Shown here one piece after another: positions 9,298-17,721 of a stretch of DNA of 64,000 nucleotides. The stretch's first letter is position 1. Every line of letters starts with the position of its first letter. The stretch covers positions 1,116,001-1,180,000 of the forward strand of contig CBDDOY010000002.1 in the NCBI GenBank assembly GCA_965232165.1. The letters run 5' to 3'. The position numbers were made by a program, and so were the translations under genes. The notes beneath the pieces were generated by a model. It had not been told where the DNA came from, ran no database searches, and saw only the letters and a list, made by a program, of their open reading frames with translations. This stretch comes from UBA2779 sp965232165. GTDB taxonomy: Bacteria; Spirochaetota; Spirochaetia; DSM-2461.

Positions 9298-10326
9298 TTA
9301 GCTTTTGTACTTACTATTTCCCACATCCTCAATTAAGTCGTCCAGAAACTCGTCAAAGTGGTTCTTGGTCGTTATTCGTTTTCGGCCAAGAAAATTTATT
9401 GTCAATTTTTTGCCACATTTCGATTTGTATTGTTTAAAACGTTTCTGGAGTGCACTTCCGCTAATATTCACTAGGGAAGTATCCATGCCATGGGGGCAAT
9501 AGCGTGCACTTAAAATGCCTAGGAAAAATTCTTGGAACAGAAATTCGATAAGTACTATCCTGTCGATAAAATAGCGCATGTGGGTAGTGTTTACATTTTT
9601 CCGAAATTCAGGATTTTCATCTTGATATTTCTTATAGTCGGAAAGAAACCGGACGGGATTTATTCGTCGGCCCTGTCTTCTCGGATTGAAGTCATTATCG
9701 CCTTTGAAAGCTATGAAGTTGTCCAACTCGAATTTTTCAATGTCAAGCCTGCGTTCCAGCATCGAGTTTTTACCCAAATTGAAGTAATCGACAATCTCAC
9801 TTTTAATGATGACGAAATTCTTTTGGCTGGGAGAATAATTTCTATATGGGTCCTTGGGTACAATTATTCTCCTAAAAAACAGTAATTTCTCTTCAAAAAG
9901 AAGGGAGCCTCTGTATTTCAGGAATTTAAAGAGGCATTCTCTGTACTGCTTTTCAATTCTTTTAGCCAGATCGTGTCTGTAGTTCTCGTATTTAACAATT
10001 AAATTTTGACGGAGACGATCATCCTTCTCTATTTCCTTTCCATTTCTGGACAGAATAAAAAGTCCCTCCAAGTCTAATGGAGAGAGTCCCGATATGTCGA
10101 TCTCGTTGGATTTATCAATACTGCGGCACATTCCATTATTCTCACGATCCATTAATTTGGTAACTCCTGCAACTGAAGTGTATGGAGATAATACGTAATA
10201 CAAGGAAGTGCTGTCATCAATCTTTCTACAGCTATCTACATATAACTGCACCGCTCGTTTCAAGCTACGGGGGAAATCTTCGAGTCCATTTTCATTGCAA
10301 AATCTAGTCAATCTATCGATTCTCAT
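9298..10326 (-). CDS. Unknown protein in MoxR/DUF58 operon (342 aa)
   Basis: An intact frame starting at ATG 10326 with a GGAG box, 11 bp after the DUF58 gene and running into the start region of the pentapeptide gene. It is highly charged, with many Lys/Arg/Glu/Asp/Tyr, and has no signal peptide or membrane segment, so it is probably cytosolic and largely helical. Near the C-terminus a hydrophobic helix (IVLIEFLFQEFFLGILS) precedes a basic tail (GSALQKRFKQYKSKCGKK, GRKRITTKNHFDEFL). I recognise no domain. Its place between the vWA protein and the pentapeptide protein suggests an adaptor or effector role in the same system; this is inference from context only. Confidence 0.75.
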   Translation of the reverse strand: MRIDRLTRFCNENGLEDFPRSLKRAVQLYVDSCRKIDDSTSLYYVLSPYTSVAGVTKLMDRENNGMCRSIDKSNEIDISGLSPLDLEGLFILSRNGKEIEKDDRLRQNLIVKYENYRHDLAKRIEKQYRECLFKFLKYRGSLLFEEKLLFFRRIIVPKDPYRNYSPSQKNFVIIKSEIVDYFNLGKNSMLERRLDIEKFELDNFIAFKGDNDFNPRRQGRRINPVRFLSDYKKYQDENPEFRKNVNTTHMRYFIDRIVLIEFLFQEFFLGILSARYCPHGMDTSLVNISGSALQKRFKQYKSKCGKKLTINFLGRKRITTKNHFDEFLDDLIEDVGNSKYKS

Positions 10327-10337
10327 ATTTTATGCTC

Positions 10338-11390
10338 CTAACTTGGCTTTATATATTGGCTGATGTTCATATAGTATGAAAAATATTCTGTCATCTTTCT
10401 TTTGATGATTTTGTCTATATTGCATCCTGCATCAATCTCAAATGGTAGAAGCCGGGCTTTTTTCATGTGCTGATTACGCAGGTATTTTATTTCTTCTTGC
10501 CTCTTAGCAAGTGAAATTCCTTGTTCGGTGTATTCGATGAATTCGCCATTCTCCACGTCAATGGGAATGCGTATGCTAACTGTCTTGTTTATATCATCTC
10601 CAAAGACGGAGGAATTAAATTCTTTGGGGTCCGAAATATGGCATGGCACAATATAGGATCTCCGGCTAATACCAGACATAACTTGTACCTGGTGAGCAAA
10701 TTCTTTCCAAGGCGCATTGAAATCGGAAAGCACTATTACCAAGTTGCGAGTTTTAAGCATTTTAGTTACATCTCTCAAAGCCGACGAAAGCGATTCCCTG
10801 CTGGTATGATTGACTGATTTTTTTGCACTCAATGCCCGGGTAACAGCACTGTTGATTTTTTCCACATTGACACTTCGCATTACATAGGATGGGGATGGAG
10901 GAATGATGATTTTGTCTTGTCCGCAAATATAAACACCCACATTGAAGCTGTTTCGTAATCCATATTCATATAATATATAGAATAGCTTGTAAAACAAATA
11001 TAGTTTTGTCGTGTACAGGCTCTCTTTGCTGGCATCTCTCGAGAAGCCATAGAACATGGACTTCGACAAATCCAGCACCAAAAAGAGACAGCTACGACGC
11101 TCTCTACGACTTTGACGGATATAAAACATTCTAGAAGCGATTTCCATTGATAATTTGTCTCTATCAAAGGTTGCTCCATGTCGCGACGATGTCATAATAT
11201 CAATATCTCCAAAATCATCTCCAGATCCATAGGGTCTTGAAGCATCGGCTTCTATACCCTTGTGATGAAATACCGATGTGAAAATGCCATGGACTTTCTC
11301 ACTGGTTTCTAGATGCAGCCTTTGCTTGATCCGAAGTGTTATGTCGTTAAGCTTCAATTTTCGGCTCAAGACATGCAGTTTATTGTTCAT
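10338..11390 (-). CDS. DUF58 / vWA-type protein
   Basis: 350 residues, ATG 11390 preceded by GGAG, 18 bp downstream of the moxR-like gene. Residues 51-70 (SRPYGSGDDFGDIDIMTSSR) match the DUF58 hallmark around a YxxGDxxxxID core. A vWA fold follows with the metal-site motif DLSKS at 107-111 and a later LSDFNAP strand bearing a likely metal ligand. DUF58 proteins are the usual partners of MoxR AAA+ ATPases, which are thought to remodel or load them onto a client. Unlike many DUF58 proteins, no N-terminal membrane helices are present, so it is likely soluble. Confidence 0.88.
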   Translation of the reverse strand: MNNKLHVLSRKLKLNDITLRIKQRLHLETSEKVHGIFTSVFHHKGIEADASRPYGSGDDFGDIDIMTSSRHGATFDRDKLSMEIASRMFYIRQSRRERRSCLFLVLDLSKSMFYGFSRDASKESLYTTKLYLFYKLFYILYEYGLRNSFNVGVYICGQDKIIIPPSPSYVMRSVNVEKINSAVTRALSAKKSVNHTSRESLSSALRDVTKMLKTRNLVIVLSDFNAPWKEFAHQVQVMSGISRRSYIVPCHISDPKEFNSSVFGDDINKTVSIRIPIDVENGEFIEYTEQGISLAKRQEEIKYLRNQHMKKARLLPFEIDAGCNIDKIIKRKMTEYFSYYMNISQYIKPS

Positions 11391-11408
11391 TTATGATCTG
11401 CTCCGGCT

Positions 11409-12641
11409 TCAACTTTGCTCATTTTCGTCGCATCCCCTCAATTTTATATTGTCGAGAATTTCATCAACTATATAATGCTCAAGTGACAGAGAATTGTCTT
11501 TAAGACTCATGGCTTCAAAGGTTAATCGCAACCTGTGATTCAATACGAGAAATGCCACAGCTCTAATGTCTGCTGGTAGAACATAGGTTCGCCCGTGCAT
11601 TACAGCGTATCCCCGCGACGCACGAAGCAAAGACTCCAATGCTCTTGGAGAGACCCCATCTGCCAAATAGTCGTAAACATCTGATTTTGCCAGATTTGAA
11701 AACACATTCAGTTTTCCAGATGGGGGCGGCGAGGGCTTGCCATTCGTAGCGGTGACAATGTCCTCGGCATAACTCTGAATATGCGGCGCTATACTGATAT
11801 TTTTAACTTGGGAAACTAAATCACGGAATCTATTCAGACCTTTGTCGTCGCCAAAGTATGGTGGAATTTTTTTTCCATCCACCTGGCATTGTTGGTGATA
11901 CTTATATGAATATGCAGATCCCTTGTTGATGCCCTCGTCAGACACACTTTGGGCAATTTTCTTAAGGGATTTCGGGGAAGGTAGCATGACATTTATCTTG
12001 AATAGAAAGCGGTCAAGAAAGGCAGCGGAAAGCGGATAAGTACCCTCTTCCTCAATGGGATTCTGGGTAGCGAAAACTGAAAACAAAGTAGTATCTTCTT
12101 GGCCATCGATATTGACATAATCTTCGCTTCCACCGAATTCGACTATACTAACCTGCTTGGTTTGCATGACTTGCAACAAAGCCGACTGAACTTTGCTTGG
12201 TGCTCTGTTTATTTCATCTGCTATAAATAGATGTGTAAAAACTGGGCCGTAGTACTTCTTCGGTTCGATTGTTTCTTTTTGTTCTTCGGAGCGATCATTT
12301 TTTTTGATAATATTTTCACCTATGCGCATTCCACCAATGATGTCCGAAGGTTGCATGTCTGGTACAAATTGAACATGCTCTATTGGACTATTCCGCTTGA
12401 ATTTATCTTTAAGTTTGGGATTGTAGTTCTTGTCTAAATTGGGATTTCCGTAGATTAAATCGGCCAAAGTTTTTACAGATTTTGTTTTAGCTAGTCCAGG
12501 CAATCCTTCAATTAGAACATGGTTGTTTGTTATGCTCGCTATGATGATTGCGTCAATAAGTTCATCCTGACCGAAAATGACAGTCTTCATATCAGATTTG
12601 AGCTGCTTGACAATTCCTAAATTCTCTTCAAAATTCTCCAT
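11409..12641 (-). CDS. MoxR-family AAA+ ATPase, first gene of operon
   Basis: 410 residues, ATG 12641 with an AAGGAA ribosome site. Walker A is GLPGLAKT (residues 46-53), the form typical of MoxR. Walker B is HLFIADEINRAP with D142/E143, and the sensor-1 region is VFATQNPIEEEGTYPL. The lid domain contains a conserved SPRALESLLRASRG segment. Two charged insertions (about residues 65-85 and 105-130) lengthen it beyond the usual ~330. The family acts as chaperone-like ATPases that activate vWA/DUF58 partners. It heads a tightly spaced operon with DUF58, an unknown protein and a pentapeptide protein. The upstream region carries an inverted repeat that could be its operator. Confidence 0.92.
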   Translation of the reverse strand: MENFEENLGIVKQLKSDMKTVIFGQDELIDAIIIASITNNHVLIEGLPGLAKTKSVKTLADLIYGNPNLDKNYNPKLKDKFKRNSPIEHVQFVPDMQPSDIIGGMRIGENIIKKNDRSEEQKETIEPKKYYGPVFTHLFIADEINRAPSKVQSALLQVMQTKQVSIVEFGGSEDYVNIDGQEDTTLFSVFATQNPIEEEGTYPLSAAFLDRFLFKINVMLPSPKSLKKIAQSVSDEGINKGSAYSYKYHQQCQVDGKKIPPYFGDDKGLNRFRDLVSQVKNISIAPHIQSYAEDIVTATNGKPSPPPSGKLNVFSNLAKSDVYDYLADGVSPRALESLLRASRGYAVMHGRTYVLPADIRAVAFLVLNHRLRLTFEAMSLKDNSLSLEHYIVDEILDNIKLRGCDENEQS

Positions 12642-12701
12642 TAGTTTCCTTCCTTAATACACAAATATGATTTTGGAATACGCACACAAATCAGGTAATA
12701 T

Positions 12702-12764
12702 ATCAGGATAGTTTACCCGACCACATTGAATGCTCTCTATTTTGCGACTTGCATCTATCCTGAT
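12702..12764. promoter_or_regulatory. 10-bp inverted repeat upstream of moxR operon
   Basis: ATCAGGATAG (12702-12711) and CTATCCTGAT (12755-12764) are perfect inverted copies 43 bp apart, between the moxR start and the IS30 element. A related ATCAGGTAA sits just before the first. This could be a looped operator or paired half-sites for a regulator. No promoter boxes are convincing. IS30 copy A inserted only 39 bp beyond the distal copy. Confidence 0.4.
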
Positions 12765-12817
12765 TGTACAACATTCTAGAAAAACTTGAAACAGGTAAAA
12801 TTAACCTTTACGGATAA

Positions 12818-14041
12818 GGTGAATTGTAACATTAACTGTCCGCGATAAAGAGGGCAAAAGAAGCCCCATGAAACTCATGTATACTGCTTATATGAAAAGA
12901 CAGGAGTTAACATGGGACAAGAACACAATAGCACAAGCTATAGAAGGGGAAAACACTTCAATTGGGAGGAACGGCTAATTCTGGAAAGAATGATCCGCAA
13001 AAAAGGGAAGGACATGCTGACAATCAAACAGATGGCAATCATCCTGGATCGCCATGAAAGAAGTATACGGAGAGAACTCAAACGAGGATCAGTTACACTT
13101 CAGAATAGTGATTTATCTGCATATATGACCTATAGCGCGGACATTGGCCAGAGAAAAGCCCGTAGGGAGCTTGAAGCAAAGGGACCAGCATTGAAGCTTG
13201 GTGCCGATTACAAATTTGTCAAGGAGACCCAAAAGCTCCTTAAAAAGAAATACAGCCCTGACTCAGTCATAATGCATTATAAGAAGTACTCATGGCCAAC
13301 GGGTACAAGAATCAGTACGAAAACCCTCTACCGGTATATCTATGAAGGCCTGCTGGGGAATGCCGAGAATTATCTGCTTCGGGGTAAAAGGAGGTGCAAG
13401 AATGGCTCAAATGGCCATAAGAGGCATAACAGAGCGAAATCAGCAATGAAAAGTATTTCGACCAGACCGGCGTATATTGAGGATCGAGAAGAATTTGGTC
13501 ATTGGGAAATAGACAGCGTTGTGGGTGCTGAAGGCAAGGGCAAGCAAACTCTCATGACACTTGTAGAACGCTCAGGACGGGTGGTCATCATGGAAAAGTT
13601 GCCCGATGGAACATCGGGCAGCCTTGTAAAAACTCTGGACAAATTGGAGAGAAAACTGGGCAGTCGGCAGTTTTGGAGGGTGTTTAAGTCAATCACATGC
13701 GACAACGGCGGTGAATTTATGGATAGCGAGAATATGGAACGCTCCTGCTTAACCCAGCGCAAGAGAACGACTATTTACTACGCGCACCCATACTCATCGT
13801 GGGAACGGGGAAGTAATGAAAATGCCAATGGCTTAATACGGCGATTCATACCTAAAAGTTGTGATATTGGCCGTTACAGCAAGAAGGATATAAAAATGAT
13901 ACAGGATTGGGTGAACAACTACCCACGGCGGATACTGGGTGGTAAGTCGGCCAATGAGGCTATCGGAATTCATCTGATAGCTTGAGGTATAAGAGAGCAT
14001 GAGTTTCATGAAAAAGTGGACAGTTAACTTGACAAGTTACC
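12818..14041 (+). mobile_element. IS30-family element, copy A (1224 bp)
   Basis: The boundaries come from comparison with copy B. Imperfect 24-bp terminal inverted repeats both begin GGT and end TTAACTGTCC. The element is flanked by perfect 15-bp direct repeats AACCTTTACGGATAA at 12803-12817 and 14042-14056. It carries one transposase gene. The intact ends, intact gene and identity to copy B at protein level indicate recent activity. Confidence 0.93.
12912..13985 (+). CDS. IS30-family transposase (copy A)
   Basis: 357 residues. The N-terminus has the IS30 helix-turn-helix (LTIKQMAIILDRHERSIRRE). The catalytic rve/DDE core shows FGHWEIDSVVG (first Asp), ITCDNGGEF (second Asp) and RGSNENANGLIRRF (Glu). 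Start ATG 12912 follows an AGGAG box. It is identical in predicted protein sequence to the copy at 43606-44679. It catalyses cut-and-paste or copy-out of the 1224-bp element and appears fully functional. Confidence 0.95.
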   Translation: MGQEHNSTSYRRGKHFNWEERLILERMIRKKGKDMLTIKQMAIILDRHERSIRRELKRGSVTLQNSDLSAYMTYSADIGQRKARRELEAKGPALKLGADYKFVKETQKLLKKKYSPDSVIMHYKKYSWPTGTRISTKTLYRYIYEGLLGNAENYLLRGKRRCKNGSNGHKRHNRAKSAMKSISTRPAYIEDREEFGHWEIDSVVGAEGKGKQTLMTLVERSGRVVIMEKLPDGTSGSLVKTLDKLERKLGSRQFWRVFKSITCDNGGEFMDSENMERSCLTQRKRTTIYYAHPYSSWERGSNENANGLIRRFIPKSCDIGRYSKKDIKMIQDWVNNYPRRILGGKSANEAIGIHLIA

Positions 14042-14093
14042 AACCTTTACGGATAAGGTAAGGGGCTAGCTCTTTCAGAACCCATACATGTAA

Positions 14094-15167
14094 TTACTTT
14101 GGCGCACCTCTAAAATACCTGTTCCTAATATATGCGATTGCTGTTGTTAATCCTGCCAAGTTTTCTTCCACCGTGGGCTGAATCTCACTTTCGGGCGGTG
14201 AAAAGCCTGCTTCATCGGATGAAGCAGGGCGTAATTCCAAAGTCAGGCTGGGTATTTTGAATCTTTCGTAAACATAGTCCATTGCATTGCCATTGTGGGG
14301 ATATAAAACATGTCCTTCCATTACTGTGTAGCGATTTCCATGCACCGTGTAGACAGCTTGGGCATAATTTTCAGCTAATTGGTGCAACTCTGGATTCTTT
14401 GTATCTACAGCATCATAGCCATATGGGTATAGGACCAACTGTGAATAGGTATGAAAATCAATAAAAACATTCGGAACGACTCTTTCCAAGAGGGATTTCA
14501 ATGCCATGGTCTCCGGTTCGGAGAACGGTTTTAACCCTCTGTAAATATTTGATCTTGTATCAGGTGAGCTGCCTGTATCATTATAGGCCCACTTGTAATC
14601 CCAATTCCGGTTCAGATCCACTCCAAACGAACCATCGCTGTTCTTGTGTCTGTTTTTCCGCCATAAGCGGTCGGCATTGTTGGCATGGGTGTAAACATAA
14701 CCATCTGGATTGACAACCGGTACAAACCAGAGTTCAGTCTCGTCTACCATCAGCCGGACATCCGCATTTGATCTGTACTCGTATGTCAGATTATGTAACA
14801 TATAGTATAGAGCGGCTATCGCCAGCCACTCCCTGGCATGTTGCCCGGAAATGAATACCCCAACCGGTTCGTCTTCATCCTCTACCGCATTGTCACTCAG
14901 TTTTACTGCTGTTATACTGCGCCCCTCCTCTGTGTCGGGGCTTAATACCTCTAGCTTTATTAAATCAGGATAATCCCTTTGAAGCTGGTCTAAACCTGTT
15001 TCAATCTCAGAATGGCTTAGATACCGATAATCTATTTGCTTTTCTAATTCAGGAATATTGTCCGTTTCAAGTCCTGTATTTGATTCAGGCAAACGACAGG
15101 CAGAGATCAGAATAACAACGGCAATGACGAAGAAGCGGAGTTCAATGTATTCGAATTTTATCTTCAT
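14094..15167 (-). CDS. M14 zinc carboxypeptidase, lipoprotein
   Basis: About 357 residues from ATG 15167. The longer upstream frame to 15371 runs through an IS3 relic and is unlikely. The N-terminus has a hydrophobic segment and lipobox (LISAC, Cys24), so it should be a periplasmic or surface lipoprotein. Carboxypeptidase A-type residues are visible: SGQHAREWLA (zinc His and Glu), VNPDGY, VDLNRNWDYKW (substrate-carboxylate Arg region), FIDFHTYSQLVLYPYGY (third zinc His) and SLTLELRP (catalytic Glu). It should remove C-terminal residues from peptides. No obvious operon partner. Confidence 0.92.
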   Translation of the reverse strand: MKIKFEYIELRFFVIAVVILISACRLPESNTGLETDNIPELEKQIDYRYLSHSEIETGLDQLQRDYPDLIKLEVLSPDTEEGRSITAVKLSDNAVEDEDEPVGVFISGQHAREWLAIAALYYMLHNLTYEYRSNADVRLMVDETELWFVPVVNPDGYVYTHANNADRLWRKNRHKNSDGSFGVDLNRNWDYKWAYNDTGSSPDTRSNIYRGLKPFSEPETMALKSLLERVVPNVFIDFHTYSQLVLYPYGYDAVDTKNPELHQLAENYAQAVYTVHGNRYTVMEGHVLYPHNGNAMDYVYERFKIPSLTLELRPASSDEAGFSPPESEIQPTVEENLAGLTTAIAYIRNRYFRGAPK

Positions 15168-15219
15168 AGTATATCTGATAATAATGAGGGCACTATGACC
15201 AGTTGAGCGGATAGTTGAT

Positions 15220-15340
15220 TCAGGCTGTCCTAGGAACCAAGAACTGTTCAACTCCTGTATTTCCAATGGCTTTATCGTCATTGCTGGAATGCCTTCTCGT
15301 TCGATTGTAGAACACTTCAATATACTTAGGGAATGACCTC
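15220..15340 (-). pseudogene. IS3-family OrfB C-terminal relic
   Basis: Minus-strand frame reads FPKYIEVFYNRTRRHSSND, matching the end of IS3-type integrase cores (usually YIEVFYNRxRRHS). Together with an OrfA relic at 16051-16330 in the same orientation, it marks the two ends of one IS3 element. Its middle has been replaced by a zinc-ribbon IS relic and two MITEs. Confidence 0.65.
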
Positions 15341-15427
15341 CCGTGCTGTTGCCGCCTTGGGAATAGGACAACCGGCGGTATCAAAAAAAGGCATGCTCCC
15401 ATAGTTTCCTGATTTACTTCTTCTCAA

Positions 15428-15619
15428 GGGCATCTCTAAAAAACCGCTTCTGGAATTTGGCGCAGCTATTTTTCTTCGGTACAAGGTGCCAGGAATTCAG
15501 GCGCAAATGGGTTATGCGAGTTCTTTGGCAACGCAGTAGCGGCCTGTCTGCGTGCAGAACACGCACAGGCAGGCGGAAAAGTGCAAGCCAAAAACGGAAT
15601 AGTTTCTTTAGAGGTGCCC
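15428..15619. mobile_element. MITE-B: MITE with embedded 31-bp palindrome
   Basis: 192 bp with GGGCATCTCTAAAAAA and TTTAGAGGTGCCC ends, like MITE-A but diverged internally. Between a GCAGTAGCGG segment shared with MITE-A and the following CGGAAAAG lies a hairpin-forming insert at about 15543-15574 (CCTGTCTGCGTG ... CACGCACAGGCAGG). The element interrupts the zinc-ribbon transposase relic on its right. Flanks TCAA and ATAA are not a clean duplication. Confidence 0.75.
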
Positions 15620-15885
15620 ATAATAATCTATGGAAAAAGTCTGAGCCGAAGAAGTCCTGCGGCAATTCTTACAGCGGCAGCGCTGAATTGAGCCGAAGGC
15701 CCATGGTAGGATGAAAACCATGGCGGATATACCAATTTTCCCGGCAGGATCGTCAAAATTGGAGCAGTCGGGATTGGGGCAGTGCGGAAAAGTCATAAAC
15801 ACCTCCTTGTCAAGTCGTTTCCCTACTAGAGGATGACTGGGGGCAGAGGCTGTTTATTTCAAACACCAAGCTTTTAAGCATTACA
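15620..15885 (-). pseudogene. Zinc-ribbon IS transposase, N-terminal relic
   Basis: Starting at ATG 15796, the frame gives MTFPHCPNPDCSNFD and CRCKNCRRT, the same four-Cys zinc ribbon as the intact copies at 20735 and 32931. Compensating frame shifts lie between the two Cys pairs. It ends abruptly at MITE-B. Sequence to about 15880 matches the right end of the intact IS copies (TTTCAAACACCAAGC). Confidence 0.8.
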
Positions 15886-15888
15886 TAA

Positions 15889-16050
15889 GGGCACCTCTAA
15901 AAAACAGCTTTAGGAAATTGACGAAGAAATTTTTTGTCGATACAAGGCGGCAAAAGCTCAAGCGTAGCTTAAGCTACGTGAGTATTTTGACAACGCAGTA
16001 GCGGCGGAAAAGATCGAGTCAAGAACTAAACGGGTTTTTTAGAGGTGCCC
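15889..16050. mobile_element. MITE-A copy (162 bp)
   Basis: Starts GGGCACCTCTAAAAAAC, ends TTTTTTAGAGGTGCCC, and is flanked on both sides by ATAA, a clean 4-bp target duplication. The interior is a near-palindromic arrangement around GTAGCTTAAGCTACG. It is inserted within IS3 OrfA relic sequence. No coding capacity for a transposase. Confidence 0.92.
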
Positions 16051-16330
16051 ATAAGTTTGTTTAGAAATTCGTTCTCCGCATACAGTTTTCCAAGCGGTCT
16101 AAATAGTTCATCACGCTCCTTTTCCAGATATTTTTCCTGCTCTGACTGACTGTTATGATAAGGCCATATCGACATTATCAAGAAACCCTTTTTTCCGCTT
16201 TGATGCAGTATCAGGATGAGCCCCTGTCTCCTGAGCAATCTCACTGATTGGCTTCTCTTCCCGAATTGGCATGAGCACTATCCGGATTGTTCTGAATCAC
16301 TCCGTTTTCTCTCACCTGCTGTGCTCCTTC
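16051..16330 (-). pseudogene. IS3-family OrfA relic
   Basis: Reading the minus strand across frames gives EEKPISEIAQETGAHPDTAS followed by KKGFLDNVDMAL, and then EKERDELFRPLGKLYAENEF with LNKL. These are the helix-turn-helix and leucine-zipper parts of IS3/IS150-type OrfA proteins. Frame changes and the MITE at its 3' side make it non-functional. Confidence 0.65.
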
Positions 16331-16404
16331 TGCCGTTCCATTATGCAGCAATTTCTAATTCAAGAGCTGTATAACTTCTTAGGAGCACTATGGTCTTGAT
16401 GCTT

Positions 16405-17721
16405 CTATTCCTTGTTCATCCCGCAGGCCGCCGCATAGGTTTTCAATACTTCCATAACATGGTATTCCGCCAAGTCTTCAGGGTCGAGGCTCAGTGCTCC
16501 GCTACGCCATGCCCGGTACTCCAAGGGCAGATATTGACTGTAAATCGATGGCGGCGGGTTTATTCGCCTGAGATTCTTGAAGAGCCGCTGAACCGCTTCT
16601 TGGAGCCGGGCGACCGGCCAGTAATAACGGCTGCGATCCGAGTAGCTATACATCCTCTTGAAGAGCTGTTCTCTCTCATCGCCAGTATAGTATTCCTCCC
16701 AGTAAGCCGGATTGGCGAGCATCTCTTCTTCCAGTATCTGCTTGAGTCTCGATGCCTTGCGGTCATCTAGTAACTCGGACTCTATATCCGCCAGGGCAAA
16801 CAACGCCTCTCTCCAGGCATAGGTTAACAATGGACCGACTTTGAGGATGCAGAAATGCCCCCTTACCAGGGCCTTGAGGGATGCGGCGGATTGGAAGTCG
16901 GTGGAATGGGCCTCAAACACCAGGTTGGGAATGTCGTCGAGAGCATGGGTGAGTTCTTGTGCCTTTTCAGGATCAAAGTCGAAAACTTGGTCATCACCGA
17001 ATTCGACTCCGGGCTGTACAACGAGAGCATTAACGCGTTCCCATGCCGCTTCCATACCCTGTTCGAGAAAAGCCTCATAAGCAGCCGTGATGGTTTGTCG
17101 GACCTCCGCTGCGGGAGTTAAGCGCAAAGACGCCTCTTCGCAGTCTCTTGATCCGCCGGGTGTAGGCACTTCGGTGCCTATCACATAGATCGGCTCCATG
17201 GCTCCTCTATGACTGCTCTGCCGGGCTTTCTCCGCCGTGGCACAGAGCGATGCGGCGCGGGCGGCGACAATGTGATCGGCCAAGGGCTTGTGTGGATTAC
17301 CACGGTCGCCGCTAAGATGCATGGAACAGTCGAGGTGAATCTTCCTGTATCCGGCAGCGATGTACTGCCGAATGAGTTCATGAGCCTTGTCCATGGCGGC
17401 TCCGGCATCTTCCTGCCGCCACACATTGGGTCCCAGATGGTCACCTCCTAAAAGAAGACATTCAGATGGAAAGTTCACTTCCTTGGCAATGCGTTTAACG
17501 TAGTATACAAATTCGGCCGGCTTCATCCCCATGTAGCCGCCGTATTGGTTGACCTGGTTCGAGGTGGATTCCACAAGAAGAATAGAATCATCGTTCATAG
17601 CCTGTTTCATTGAGGCGCGTATGACATTGCGATGAGCCGAGCACACCGAGTAGATTCCCTGGTGCATACCCGCCTTGTTATCCGCAATAATCTTCGTGTA
17701 CCGATCCACCGCTTCATTCAT
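16405..17721 (-). CDS. GatZ/KbaZ-family protein (tagatose-bisphosphate aldolase subunit or ketose-phosphate 4-epimerase)
   Basis: 438 residues, full family length. A TIM-barrel-type sequence with LVESTSNQVNQYGGYMGM, LLGGDHLGPNVW, KIHLDCSMHLSGD, YVIGTEVPTPGG and FEAHSTDFQS, all characteristic of GatZ/KbaZ. In enterobacteria this protein stabilises the GatY/KbaY aldolase. No such catalytic partner is present here, and some relatives act alone as fructose/tagatose-6-phosphate 4-epimerases, which fits this operon better (inference). The start overlaps the dehydrogenase stop by 4 bp (ATGA-type coupling). It is the last gene of a kinase-dehydrogenase-GatZ operon, probably for a polyol or ketose. 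Confidence 0.88.
   Translation of the reverse strand: MNEAVDRYTKIIADNKAGMHQGIYSVCSAHRNVIRASMKQAMNDDSILLVESTSNQVNQYGGYMGMKPAEFVYYVKRIAKEVNFPSECLLLGGDHLGPNVWRQEDAGAAMDKAHELIRQYIAAGYRKIHLDCSMHLSGDRGNPHKPLADHIVAARAASLCATAEKARQSSHRGAMEPIYVIGTEVPTPGGSRDCEEASLRLTPAAEVRQTITAAYEAFLEQGMEAAWERVNALVVQPGVEFGDDQVFDFDPEKAQELTHALDDIPNLVFEAHSTDFQSAASLKALVRGHFCILKVGPLLTYAWREALFALADIESELLDDRKASRLKQILEEEMLANPAYWEEYYTGDEREQLFKRMYSYSDRSRYYWPVARLQEAVQRLFKNLRRINPPPSIYSQYLPLEYRAWRSGALSLDPEDLAEYHVMEVLKTYAAACGMNKE

Noticed and set aside
14094..15371. Longer N-terminus for the M14 carboxypeptidase
   Set aside because: The extra 68 codons run through an IS3 relic. The lipoprotein signal begins at ATG 15167.
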